A DNA stretch of 64,000 nt from Aeromicrobium piscarium (GTDB lineage: Bacteria; Actinomycetota; Actinomycetes; Propionibacteriales; Nocardioidaceae). Under the pieces are notes generated by a model, which did no database searches, was not told the DNA's origin, and saw only the letters and a list, made by a program, of their open reading frames with translations. Positions 55,150 to 63,936 of this stretch are shown here, piece by piece (the stretch's first letter is position 1; each line of letters opens with the position of its first letter). The stretch spans positions 105,863-169,862 of the forward strand of contig NZ_VLNT01000009.1 of the NCBI RefSeq assembly GCF_007421815.1, read 5' to 3'. The position numbers and the translations under genes are program-made.

Positions 55150-57170
55150 GTCGGGAGTGCTGCGGGCCCGAAGAACCTGTGACCCCGGAGCCGGCCGACG
55201 CTTGCTGTGGCCCGGCCGAGTCCAGTCATCGCGAGGAGCACGAGGAGCTGCCGCCGTGGTGGCGCGACCGTGCCCTCACTCTGCCGGTAGCCTCGGGTCT
55301 GCTGTGGGTGACTGGGCTGGTCTTGGAGCGGATGGGCCTGGAAGTAGTCGGGCTGGTCGTCTTCGCACTCGGCCTGGCGGCCGGTGCGTGGACGTTCGTG
55401 CCCAGCACGATCAAGCGCCTGTTCACCGCCAGTGGCCGCGGCAAGCTCGGCGTCGGCCTGCTGATGACGATCGCCGCGATCGGCGCGGTGCTGCTCGGGC
55501 ATGTTGGGGAGGCCGCGGCGTTGGCATTCCTGTTCTCCATCGCCGAGACCCTGGAAGACCGGGCGATGGATCGCGCCCAGCAGGGCCTGCGCGCCCTGCT
55601 CTCCCTGATCCCCGAGACCGCCCGCGTCTCCCGTCTGACCGGTGAGCAGACGATCCCGGCTGCCGAGGTGCGTGAGTTCGACGTCCTCATCGTCGGGGCC
55701 GGGGAACGGGTCGCTACCGACGGTGTGGTCACCGATGGCCGATCCTGGGTGGATACCTCGGCGATCACCGGCGAATCGATCCCGGTCGAGATAGGCCCCG
55801 GCGACGCGGTGCTGGCCGGGTCGGTCAACGGGTCAGGCACGCTGCACATCGAAGCCACCGCCGATGGGCGAGACAACTCGCTGACCAAGATCGTACATCT
55901 GGTTGAGCAGGCCCACGCGAACAAGGGCGAACGGGCCCGCATGGCTGACCGCATCGCCCGCCCTCTGGTTCCGCTAGTGCTCATCGCCGCCGCCCTGATC
56001 GCGGCGTTCGGGTTCCTCATCGGCGATCCGGGCACCTGGATCGAACGCGCCCTCGTCGTCCTCGTGGCGGCGTCTCCGTGCGCTCTGGCGATCGCGGTAC
56101 CGGTCACGGTGATCTCGGCGATCGGTTCCGCCTCGAAGTTCGGGGTGGTCATCAAGTCCGGGGCCGCGTTCGAGCAGCTCGGCACGATCCGCCGAGTCGC
56201 GTTCGACAAGACCGGCACTCTCACCCGTAACCAACCCCAGGTCGTCACCACCCACACCGCCAGTGGACACACCGAAGCGGACGTTCTCGGCCTCGCCGCC
56301 GCGCTAGAGGCCGCGAGCAGCCACCCGTTGGCCGAGGCCATTACCACCGCAGCACCACATCGAGTGGAGGCGGTTGAGGTGCAAGAGCATCCCGGCCACG
56401 GACTCACCGGCACCGTGGACGGACGTCGGGTGCGGGTGGGCAGCCCGCGCTGGATCGACCCCCAAACCCTCACCCAGGAAGCGACTGAGCTGGCCGGACA
56501 GGGCATGAGCATCATCGTGGTCGAGACCGACGACCGAGTGGCTGGGGTGATCGGCATCCGCGACGAGCTGCGCCCCGAAGCCACAGAAGCGATCACCGTC
56601 CTCGCCGTGCAGGGGGTGTCGACAGTGATGCTCACCGGCGACAACACCCGCACCGCCGAGGCGATCGCGGCCCAGGCCGGCATCGACGAGGTCCATGCCG
56701 AGCAGCTCCCGGCGGACAAGGCCGAGCATATCCGGCAGTCGGCCGAACAGACGCCGACAGCGATGATCGGTGACGGCATCAATGACGCCCCCGCCCTGGC
56801 CTCAGCCACGGTCGGGATCGCGATGGGTGTGACCGGCTCCGCAGCGGCGGTGGAGTCCGCCGATGTCGCGTTCACCGGCCATGATCTGCGGCTGATCCCC
56901 GACGCACTGGCTCACGCCCGCCGTGGCCGGGCGATCATGACCGGCAACATCGCCCTCGCTCTGGCGATCATCGTGGTCCTGTTTCCTTTGGCGTTGTTCG
57001 GGGTGCTCGGGCTGGCCGCGGTGGTACTGGTCCACGAGATCGCCGAGGTCATCGTGATCCTCAACGGCGTTCGTGCGGCGCGCCCGAAGCGCCGGGTATA
57101 CTCATCCGCCTCACTGACCGTTCATCCCAACTCCGACTGGTTCCTCCTGCCTAAACAGAAATCCTTGTGA
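55146..57170 (+). CDS. ctpG: CtpG-like P1B-type heavy-metal ATPase
   Basis: A 674-residue P-type ATPase. TGES (209-212), the membrane metal motif SPC (310-312), phosphorylation site DKTGTLT (Asp354), HP-loop SSHPLAEAI and hinge GDGINDAPAL are all present. The C-terminal VLVHEIAEVIVILNGVRA matches mycobacterial CtpG. It has no HMA domain; instead the N-terminus carries two CCGP motifs (Cys5-6 and Cys20-21) that also occur in the CmtR tail. It should export Cd(II) or related ions. Overlaps cmtR by 4 bp. Confidence 0.92.
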   Translation: MSRECCGPEEPVTPEPADACCGPAESSHREEHEELPPWWRDRALTLPVASGLLWVTGLVLERMGLEVVGLVVFALGLAAGAWTFVPSTIKRLFTASGRGKLGVGLLMTIAAIGAVLLGHVGEAAALAFLFSIAETLEDRAMDRAQQGLRALLSLIPETARVSRLTGEQTIPAAEVREFDVLIVGAGERVATDGVVTDGRSWVDTSAITGESIPVEIGPGDAVLAGSVNGSGTLHIEATADGRDNSLTKIVHLVEQAHANKGERARMADRIARPLVPLVLIAAALIAAFGFLIGDPGTWIERALVVLVAASPCALAIAVPVTVISAIGSASKFGVVIKSGAAFEQLGTIRRVAFDKTGTLTRNQPQVVTTHTASGHTEADVLGLAAALEAASSHPLAEAITTAAPHRVEAVEVQEHPGHGLTGTVDGRRVRVGSPRWIDPQTLTQEATELAGQGMSIIVVETDDRVAGVIGIRDELRPEATEAITVLAVQGVSTVMLTGDNTRTAEAIAAQAGIDEVHAEQLPADKAEHIRQSAEQTPTAMIGDGINDAPALASATVGIAMGVTGSAAAVESADVAFTGHDLRLIPDALAHARRGRAIMTGNIALALAIIVVLFPLALFGVLGLAAVVLVHEIAEVIVILNGVRAARPKRRVYSSASLTVHPNSDWFLLPKQKSL

Positions 57171-57207
57171 TTCCCAGGAAAATCGACTACGGCTAGTCTG
57201 ATAGTTG

Positions 57208-58797
57208 CTAATCGTCGGCGGTAGTTACATGAACATGATCGAAGTGGTTTTGGGTGGGATCGCCCCTGTCTTCCATCGGCCGCCACCCTTCGGCGGCGCG
57301 AGGTACCGACCAGATCTTCTGCGCGTGGATCACGTACTCGATGCCCAACTCCTCGTGGTTCTCCTGCAGCCAGTAGGCGATGTCCCAGCCAGTTCTGCCA
57401 GAGATCATGATGTCTAGGGAGTGGCCGGTGGCATGTTCGCCGCGGGGTGCGAAGCCATAGTAGGTGGTCACTTCATCGGGCCAGGCGGCGCAGACAGCAC
57501 GGTAGACCTTGATGGTGGCTGGCTGCAGTTCTTGCTCGACCCGCGAGCCGTGTCGGCATTCGGCGTCGGAAATGTCTTGGTCGCCTGGGCCCGGTGCGCT
57601 GGCATCGCAGTCGGCCGGTGTTGGGACCGGCGTACCGGGTTCGGCACCGGGCAAGTCGGCCGCGCCGTGCTTGTTGAGCCATGGCACGGGATCGATCGCT
57701 GCGGCGTCGGTCCCGCCGGGTCGGACCTCGAACTGCAGATGGGGACCCGTGGATTGGCCCGAGCTGCCGACATCTCCGATGTGCTGTCCGGCCCGCACCT
57801 TGTCACCGACGGAGACACGGACGCCGGTCTCCCACATGTGGGCATATGCAGTCGCCACGGTGGCGCCATTGATTTGGTGCTCGATGACGATCAGCTGACC
57901 AAACGCAGCGGCTGGTCCAGCCTTGGTGACGGTGCCGTCCGCAGCTGCGAGAATAGGTGTGCCCTCTGGTGCGGCGAAGTCGGCGCCGGTGTGCATCGAG
58001 GTTCGGCCGGTGACCGGATGCGTTCTCGGGCCGAACTCGTCGGTGATGACCCAAGTGTCGGCTGGTAGTGGGAACACGACCCGCGACTCCCTGGAAGCCG
58101 TCGTGCTGACGCTGGCCGCAGCAGGTTTGACCTTCGCAAGTGTGTCGGCGCTGCCGACGAGTGTTTCCAGGATCGTATCGGCCACCGGTTCAAAGGTCTG
58201 GTAGCGGTCGGGGTAGGCGGAGGCTTCGACGGTTTGGGCGGCCTCGCCGGGGTCCAGTTGCTCCCAGTCACTGATGTCGAGCAATCCTCGCGGGGAGCCG
58301 TTGTTCGGTCCGTTTGGACCTCCGAAGAACGCTTTGGTCTGATACTCCGGGTTCATGAGTTGGCTCGGGTCGCCCCAACCCGCTGATGGGCGCATCTGAA
58401 ACAGGCCGAGCGAGTCGCGGTTCGTCCCCGTGCCGTCGTTCGGTAGATCGGTTGATCCGGGGTGCGCGGGGTTGGCGAGGTTCTTCAGCGTCGATTCGGT
58501 GAGTGCGGCCATCAGCGCGACCCGTTGCCCCGCTCGTCCCACGCCATCGATTTCTGCTCCGGTGTCGATGATGGTGGCCGCATGCTCTAACTGTGTCTTG
58601 GTGAGCGTGATCTGTTCACCGTCAGCGGTCGTGGCCTCCAGTTCGTCGGGTACCTCGCTGACGGCAGCGCCATCGTTGCTGACAGTAGTGCAGGCGGCGT
58701 TCGCGGCAGGGTTCATCAATACTCCGACACCGAGGAGTCCGAGCAAGGGGCACAGCAGCATCACTGCCAAGGCGCCGATGACGAGTTTCTTCAACAC
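57208..58797 (-). CDS. Secreted three-domain peptidoglycan hydrolase (transfer-associated)
   Basis: A 529-residue protein with an N-terminal membrane anchor or signal (LVIGALAVMLLCPLLGLLGVG). Three enzyme-like domains follow: a lysozyme/SLT-like region (VALMAALTEST...DSLGLFQMRPSAGWG, about 90-220), an M23 LytM endopeptidase (GPRTHPVTGRTSMHTGADFA, YAHMW and GPHLQFEV, about 240-380), and a C-terminal M15/VanY-like domain (GEHATGHSLDIM, HFDHVHV). It would open the cell wall for the transfer channel. GTG at 58797 with AGGAGG upstream. Confidence 0.88.
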   Translation of the reverse strand: MLKKLVIGALAVMLLCPLLGLLGVGVLMNPAANAACTTVSNDGAAVSEVPDELEATTADGEQITLTKTQLEHAATIIDTGAEIDGVGRAGQRVALMAALTESTLKNLANPAHPGSTDLPNDGTGTNRDSLGLFQMRPSAGWGDPSQLMNPEYQTKAFFGGPNGPNNGSPRGLLDISDWEQLDPGEAAQTVEASAYPDRYQTFEPVADTILETLVGSADTLAKVKPAAASVSTTASRESRVVFPLPADTWVITDEFGPRTHPVTGRTSMHTGADFAAPEGTPILAAADGTVTKAGPAAAFGQLIVIEHQINGATVATAYAHMWETGVRVSVGDKVRAGQHIGDVGSSGQSTGPHLQFEVRPGGTDAAAIDPVPWLNKHGAADLPGAEPGTPVPTPADCDASAPGPGDQDISDAECRHGSRVEQELQPATIKVYRAVCAAWPDEVTTYYGFAPRGEHATGHSLDIMISGRTGWDIAYWLQENHEELGIEYVIHAQKIWSVPRAAEGWRPMEDRGDPTQNHFDHVHVTTADD

Positions 58798-58815
58798 AGA
58801 GTCCGGCCTCCTGGT

Positions 58816-59496
58816 TCAACGCAGTGGGTTGTCGAGTTCGGACAGCCGCAGGAGCCGGCACGAGTCATAAGTGGGTTGGCAGACGAGAAACACGGTGAAC
58901 TCCACCGGGTGCTCAGAGGCCACGTTCTCGTCGTGCCAGACGCCGGAGCGGTGACGGGTGCCCTCGATCGTGTAGGCGGTGGTTCCCTCGGCGAGCTGTC
59001 CGGGCTGAGCCTGTTCGATGGCGGTGTCCCACGCCTTCGGCACGTACGACCGTTCGATGGTCAGGTGCTGGCGGGTGGCGTACTTGCGTAGCTCGACCCA
59101 GGCATCACTGCTGGGCAGGTAGGAAGCGACGTCGGAGGCGAGGCCAGGTTGCTCGGCCCCGGATGGATCGCCCACGTCGAGGATCACCGTAGTGTAGTCC
59201 AACGGCAGATGCCCACTGGCGGTGTCCCAGTTGAACAGCCCGGTGGCCACGGCACGGGCAAACGCCTCAGGATCGTCGCTCGGACGGATCGGGGAAATCG
59301 CGCCACTCCTCGCCGGCCCACCCGGGGCGCTGGCCGCCGGCCCTGGCCGAAGCCGGTCACCGTCGCCAGCGCCCGAGTGAGTATCGGGGCCGACGGTCAG
59401 GCCATAGACGCCTATCCCGATCAGCACCAACGCGGCCAGACCAGCGACGATGCCAGCGATCAGACGATGTCGCGTATGTGAGTCGTGGGAGGTCAT
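58816..59496 (-). CDS. Single-pass membrane protein of transfer cluster, unknown function
   Basis: A 226-residue protein with one N-terminal helix (LIAGIVAGLAALVLIGIGVYGLTV), a Pro/Gly/Ala-rich linker and a ~150-residue extracytoplasmic domain (DDPEAFARAVATGLFNWDTASG; LSSDAWVELRKYATRQHLTIERSYV-like). The topology resembles TcpC/VirB8-type conjugation proteins, but no motif proves it. It lies 18 bp upstream of the cell-wall hydrolase gene in the same orientation. Confidence 0.65.
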   Translation of the reverse strand: MTSHDSHTRHRLIAGIVAGLAALVLIGIGVYGLTVGPDTHSGAGDGDRLRPGPAASAPGGPARSGAISPIRPSDDPEAFARAVATGLFNWDTASGHLPLDYTTVILDVGDPSGAEQPGLASDVASYLPSSDAWVELRKYATRQHLTIERSYVPKAWDTAIEQAQPGQLAEGTTAYTIEGTRHRSGVWHDENVASEHPVEFTVFLVCQPTYDSCRLLRLSELDNPLR

Positions 59497-59533
59497 GCCA
59501 TCAGGTGCGCGCCCGCGGCCACCGGGATGGCTA

Positions 59534-60568
59534 TTACAGGAGGCGTAGGGGCCCCGGTGCTGGCTCGCCTTCGGTAGTCTCAGAGTCCTCGCCGTTGCCG
59601 GCGGTCTGGTCCGAGGTGGTCAATGCAGCGCGAAGCTGACCGGCGAACCGATAGGTGCCCTCAGCAGTGTCGAGGAACGAAGCGATCTGCTCAGCGGTCA
59701 ACTTGGTGGCGAGTTCGGCTGGATCGTAGTGGGTCCACCAGGCCACCAGGCCACTCCAGGTCTGCACGAACGCCCGCACCGGCCACCGATCCGCGCCACC
59801 AGCACCGGCTCGCGTCATTCGGGTCGGTTTCTTCCGCGTTGTGACTGCTTCGAACGTCGTGACGCGGGCGACCGCATCATCGGCGAGCTGCTCCAGCTCC
59901 TCGGCCCGATGATCCTCGGCGGCGGCGCGCAGACGCTGGTAGGCGGGATCGACCGGTGCCCCGGCATCGATACGCTCCAACTCGGCACGGGTCTCGGCGC
60001 GGAGCGGCTCACCAATGCCAGGATCGTCAGCGAGCTGCCGAAGATATCCGACTTTGTCCAGCGTCTTGTACGACGCGCTGCCGGGGATCATTGCGGCGGC
60101 CTGCTCACGGGCGTCGCCGAGTGAGGTTGACGGTCCCGGAAATTTTCCGGGACCGTCAATTCCGGGCTGGTGCTGGCTGCTGAACTGTGTGGCGGCCTTT
60201 CGCCGGCGGGCGTCTTCGGCCATCAACGTCTTGAGTTCGCGGTAGAGCGCGAAGGCTTCGCTCGCGGTGAGATCCTTGTGCAACACGTTGTCGTCCTGCT
60301 CGGCCAACAGGTGTCCCAGCCGGTCCGAGATCCCTGAGCGCACCCACACAGACACGGTGCGCCAGCCAAGGCGTCTGATGGCCGCCAGTCGTCGGCGGCC
60401 ACACACCAGCACCCCGTCAGGAGTGATGGTCGGCGGTTGCAGCAGGCCATAATGGTCGATGGATGCGGTGAGGGCGTCGAGATCGCCCAGATCAGTGCGA
60501 TGCCGTCGACCGATTTCGATCGACTCGACGGCTCGGTCGAGTTCGATGTGCCTGGTGGGTGCGGCCAC
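59534..60568 (-). CDS. ParB/Spo0J-like nuclease-domain protein of ICE
   Basis: A 344-residue protein with an N-terminal ParB domain: HRTDLGDLDALTASIDHYGLLQPP and the box GRRRLAAIRRLGW (57-69). A helix-turn-helix-like middle (KDLTASEAFALYRELKTLMAE) and a partner region (MIPGSASYKTLDKVGYLRQLADDP) follow; the C-terminus is acidic. It may act in maintenance or gene control of the element. The gene contains a perfect 33-bp palindrome at 60127-60159. GTG at 60568 with GAGGAGG upstream. Confidence 0.85.
   Translation of the reverse strand: MAAPTRHIELDRAVESIEIGRRHRTDLGDLDALTASIDHYGLLQPPTITPDGVLVCGRRRLAAIRRLGWRTVSVWVRSGISDRLGHLLAEQDDNVLHKDLTASEAFALYRELKTLMAEDARRRKAATQFSSQHQPGIDGPGKFPGPSTSLGDAREQAAAMIPGSASYKTLDKVGYLRQLADDPGIGEPLRAETRAELERIDAGAPVDPAYQRLRAAAEDHRAEELEQLADDAVARVTTFEAVTTRKKPTRMTRAGAGGADRWPVRAFVQTWSGLVAWWTHYDPAELATKLTAEQIASFLDTAEGTYRFAGQLRAALTTSDQTAGNGEDSETTEGEPAPGPLRLL
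60127..60159. repeat. Perfect 33-bp palindrome inside the ParB-like gene
   Basis: TTGACGGTCCCGGAAA (60127-60142) and TTTCCGGGACCGTCAA (60144-60159) are exact reverse complements around a single central T. It lies within codons for residues 137-147 (IDGPGKFPGPS) of the ParB-like protein. No other copy was seen in the window. It could be a dimeric binding site such as a parS-like centromere, or a cruciform; it could also be a by-product of a Gly-Pro-rich linker. Confidence 0.7.
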
Positions 60569-60570
60569 GG

Positions 60571-61437
60571 TCAGCGGCCTCCTCGTTCCGGCGCGGCAGC
60601 CTCCACCGCGAGTCGCAGGTCGTGATCGTCCAGGAGCATCTGCTGGCTTTGGCTGATCAGCAGCCGCAACAGCACTCCACGCCCGGTGTCGGTCGCGGCG
60701 TAGGCCGGATGCGGGTGGCCCAGCAGGATCCTCAACAAGGCTGACCAGGACTTCGTAGGTAGGTCGAGCAGTGCCCTCGCATGCTGATCGCGCCGCAAAC
60801 TCTCATACGCAGTCTGGCGCGAGCCAGCCCGCGCCAACACCCCGCATACATGCTCGATCGCCGTGCGGGCCGTAGCAGCAGGCCAGCCCCACTCCGTGAA
60901 CAGGGCTATGGTTTCCTCGACCGCCGCGGTCGCCGACATGCCTTTTCGTCCGGCCGCGGCTGCGTCACCGCCGGCGTCCTCGTCGAGGTCGGGCTCGTCT
61001 GTGACGTGGAACACCGGATGCCATTCGGACAGCGGAATCTCGCGGTCGCTGAACCGCTCTGCGTCATGGAAGACCGAGAAATGCCGCCGCCTCGCCTGCT
61101 GAGTCGAACACAGCATGCCTTGGCCGCGTTCCTCGAAAATGCAGGTGACCCGCACGGCATGGGTGACCATCGCCCACGGATCCGCGGCCTTACGGGTGGA
61201 GCGATACTGCATCGCCTCGAACGCGGCGGTTGCTGCCTCCCACGGGTCCAGCTGGTGTTTCCTGGCCAGGGCGGCATACTTGTCGGCCGCGTATGCCATT
61301 AAGTCCGCGGCGGTCTGGTCGTCCTGCCAGGCTCCGGGACCGGCCGCGTGGAGCCGGCACAGCAGCGCCCGTAAGCCCTCACTGCTCGTGTAATCTTCAC
61401 CGCCGGCAGAGACGTTGGGTTGCTCATCAATAGTCAT
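60571..61437 (-). CDS. Conserved ICE protein, unknown function
   Basis: A 288-residue helical protein. The segment LDPWEAATAAFEAMQYRSTRKAADPWAMVTHAVRVTCIFEERGQGMLCSTQQARRRH is typical of a protein kept next to ParB in actinobacterial ICEs and looks vaguely like sigma-factor core helices, but no assignment is safe. The C-terminal part (ARALLDLPTKSWSALLRILLGHPHPAY) is also conserved-looking. ATG at 61437 with AGGAGGTG 7 nt upstream; the stop is 2 bp before the ParB-like start. Confidence 0.68.
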   Translation of the reverse strand: MTIDEQPNVSAGGEDYTSSEGLRALLCRLHAAGPGAWQDDQTAADLMAYAADKYAALARKHQLDPWEAATAAFEAMQYRSTRKAADPWAMVTHAVRVTCIFEERGQGMLCSTQQARRRHFSVFHDAERFSDREIPLSEWHPVFHVTDEPDLDEDAGGDAAAAGRKGMSATAAVEETIALFTEWGWPAATARTAIEHVCGVLARAGSRQTAYESLRRDQHARALLDLPTKSWSALLRILLGHPHPAYAATDTGRGVLLRLLISQSQQMLLDDHDLRLAVEAAAPERGGR

Positions 61438-61531
61438 GGCCGGGCACCTCCTAACAGCAAGGAGCGCACACGGCCCCTGAGCTAGCGGCCCTGCTGGTGT
61501 CGGTGCCTACGTCCACGACCCATCCCGGCTC

Positions 61532-61996
61532 TCAGCTCATGCCGACACTCGACCGGCCCGCGCCACGACGACCCGAACCGCGACCGAACGCGGCCAGCGG
61601 CGGCAGTTGGCGTGCCCGTTCACCGGCCCGCTGGAGCCGATCGGCTACCGGAGTACGGACGGTCCGAGCCAGCTCGGCTTGAAAACTGATCCCACGCCCG
61701 GCCACTACGCCACCGCCACGAACCATCAGATCGGTTGGACGCACCCACTCCACACCCCGGGCACGCTGACGCTCACGCCCCGGTTCCTCGCGCTCACTCT
61801 CGGCTTCCGTATCAGGGTCGAGGTCACGATTCTCAAAATCCTGGCTGCGTCGGCGTTCCAGATCGGCTGTCCGGACGGCGTACGGGGTTCCGACAGCGCC
61901 GGCCGCTGTGTGGGCTGCCTCCAACGGCGTGCGTTCAGGCGCCGGGTCTGGCTGCCTCCAACGATGGTCTTCCCGTTCGTAGTCGTCGGGATTCAT
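61532..61996 (-). CDS. Hypothetical charged protein of ICE
   Basis: A 154-residue hydrophilic protein, very rich in Arg, Glu and Pro (DLERRRSQDFENRDLDPDTE), with no hydrophobic segment and probably disordered in its first 90 residues. Not recognised. ATG at 61996 overlaps the DUF2637 gene stop by 4 bp, supporting that it is real. The 94-bp gap to the next gene shows nothing. Confidence 0.55.
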   Translation of the reverse strand: MNPDDYEREDHRWRQPDPAPERTPLEAAHTAAGAVGTPYAVRTADLERRRSQDFENRDLDPDTEAESEREEPGRERQRARGVEWVRPTDLMVRGGGVVAGRGISFQAELARTVRTPVADRLQRAGERARQLPPLAAFGRGSGRRGAGRSSVGMS

Positions 61997-62712
61997 CGGT
62001 TCATCTCCTTCACCACAGTTCGTTCAGACTCCATAGGGTCCGTCGTCGGACCTTCGTTCTCACGGTGCTCACGAGCGAACCACCGTCCGACCGTCGCCGC
62101 ATGCACATCGAATTCCCGAGCGATGCGCTTATTCGACCAGCCCTTCTCGCGTAGCTCACGCGCCCGCTCACGCCGATCGCGCTTCGAACCGGCCGGTCCG
62201 GATGTTGCCGCGGGCCTCGGGGCCTTCCCGGTTGGCGGCGGCGCGGCCGTGCTCGACTGGACCAACTCGGTCGGCTCGACCCAGTGTCCTTTATCTGATA
62301 GGTAATCGACTCCGGCAGGCGGGCGGGTCAGGATCACCGTCAGGTGGGTGCTGGCCAACAGCACGACTGGAGGTATTGCCGCCACCGCGGCCGCTAGCAG
62401 TCCGGGCACGCTGGCCTCGGCGGCAACGATCGCGTGAAGAGAGTTCGCGGTGACGGAGATCGCGGCTGCGCCGATTAACAGCGCCCACGGATACCATGTC
62501 GCCGATTGCCCATCGAGCGCGACTACCGCGACGGTGGACACCACGATGATGCCGTCCACGATCAGTGGCCATACCCAGGCCTGCCCAGAGCCGATCCCCG
62601 AGCGCAGAGCCAAATCCGTCAACGACATGAACGACAGCCAGAAGGCCCCGCATCCGATCGCTACCGTTCCGGCCACCGCGATGACCACGACCCAACGACG
62701 CCCAGACATCAC
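61993..62712 (-). CDS. DUF2637 (SpdB-like) membrane protein with C-terminal HTH
   Basis: A 239-residue protein with four N-terminal helices (VVVIAVAGTVAIGCGAFWLSF; AWVWPLIVDGIIVVSTVAVVAL; WALLIGAAAISVTANSLHAI; GLLAAAVAAIPPVVLLASTHL), the DUF2637 pattern known from Streptomyces plasmid spread proteins. A linker leads to a helix-turn-helix (REKGWSNKRIAREFDVHAATVGRWF). It may anchor element DNA at the membrane or control transfer. It overlaps both neighbours by 4 bp. Confidence 0.83.
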   Translation of the reverse strand: MMSGRRWVVVIAVAGTVAIGCGAFWLSFMSLTDLALRSGIGSGQAWVWPLIVDGIIVVSTVAVVALDGQSATWYPWALLIGAAAISVTANSLHAIVAAEASVPGLLAAAVAAIPPVVLLASTHLTVILTRPPAGVDYLSDKGHWVEPTELVQSSTAAPPPTGKAPRPAATSGPAGSKRDRRERARELREKGWSNKRIAREFDVHAATVGRWFAREHRENEGPTTDPMESERTVVKEMNR

Positions 62713-63677
62713 GACAGCCCTAACTCCCGGGTCGCCGATCTGTCGGGGCGCCGCTCTAGCCGGTTACCCGCGGCCCGCGGCACCGGTCCCGTCGTGTGCG
62801 TTGACGCCGACCATGATGGCGGTCGCGGATGAGCGCAGCGGTAGGCGGACCGGACCGTGGCGGTGATCTCCCGTTCGCCCAGCCCGGCATGACCCGCGGC
62901 TGCGACGAGAACATCGAGAGCGTCCGCGGCGGGAACACGGTTCTCGGCCAGACGGCAAGCCGCCCAGAACAACCCCTGATTGCGTTCACCCTCGGGCCGG
63001 CTCGCCACCCAAGCGGCCAACCGAGGCACATCAGCCTCCAAACGCAAGCCGTGAACCGGACGCTGGCGAGGTGTGGGACGGGGATCGAGGAAGTCCCGCA
63101 GACCGTCAGAATTCACCGGACTAGCCGCCATGACGTACACCTGCCGCACGCGGTACGGCGTCGTACTGCCCTCCTTGGTGACCGCCGAAGGTGGGATCAG
63201 GACATAACCGCCGTCACCGCGAAAATCCACCCCACATTTGGCGGCCTGCCATGAGCGCTGCACTACACCCTGAGTGGCCGGATAATAGATGTGCAGTCCA
63301 CCCGAAGGGGTGTCTACCAGAAATGACCAGCTTGGGAACAACCCAGCTTGCTGAGCGCGGTCGAAGGCTTCATAACCGTTGACGTGGCCGTGGATGTCCA
63401 CGTCGACAACCACTACACCTGACGCCTCGCCAGTGGGGACGGCGAGGTTCGCCGTTGGATATCGATGCCACCAAGCCTTCACCTGTTGAAGGTCCGTGGT
63501 GGCATCGTGAAAGCCTTTCGGTGTCAACGGTCGCTTCTCGCCCGGAACACAGGGGAAAACCGGCACACCGGCTCGGGATAACAATTGCGCAGCAGCTGGC
63601 AATGGCACACGGCCGACTAACCGGGAGAGGATCGCCGCCATAGCCCCATGCCGGCTGGTCGCAGTCTGTATCCCCAT
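62709..63677 (-). CDS. Bifunctional DNA primase/polymerase (Prim-Pol)
   Basis: A 322-residue protein with an N-terminal archaeo-eukaryotic-type Prim-Pol domain: AGVPVFPCVPGEKRPLTPKGFHDATTD, metal-binding VVVDVDIHG, GGLHIYYPA and FRGDGGYVLIPPS. A helical primase-C-terminal-like region follows (ERNQGLFWAACRLAENRV). It primes replication of the element. ATG at 63677 has a strong AGGAGG 6 nt upstream. Confidence 0.88.
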   Translation of the reverse strand: MGIQTATSRHGAMAAILSRLVGRVPLPAAAQLLSRAGVPVFPCVPGEKRPLTPKGFHDATTDLQQVKAWWHRYPTANLAVPTGEASGVVVVDVDIHGHVNGYEAFDRAQQAGLFPSWSFLVDTPSGGLHIYYPATQGVVQRSWQAAKCGVDFRGDGGYVLIPPSAVTKEGSTTPYRVRQVYVMAASPVNSDGLRDFLDPRPTPRQRPVHGLRLEADVPRLAAWVASRPEGERNQGLFWAACRLAENRVPAADALDVLVAAAGHAGLGEREITATVRSAYRCAHPRPPSWSASTHTTGPVPRAAGNRLERRPDRSATRELGLS

Positions 63678-63936
63678 GATCGGCCTCCTCTCACCGAACC
63701 GCCTCAGCCTGGAGGTGGCCTCGTGGCCATGAGGTGTGTCAGGAGAACCAGCGGATCGAAACGGACAGCGCAGATATAGAAACGGCGACCGTCAGAATCG
63801 ATAGTGTGCGCCTGACTACTTCGTTCCTGCCTAGCGTCTTTTGCGGTTGTCTACGAGGTAGTGACCTTGCGATTGTCGGCAACGCTCGAAAACTGGACGA
63901 TTGCATCGCCCGAAAAGTGAACGGTGTGTGGGCAGC
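63678..63936. promoter_or_regulatory. 259-bp non-coding gap upstream of the primase operon
   Basis: This is the largest gap in the minus-strand replication and transfer block and has lower GC than its flanks, so it likely holds the promoter for the primase-DUF2637-ParB genes. A weak plus-strand frame (63734-63940) has no coding features. No clear repeats or hexamers stand out. Confidence 0.3.
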
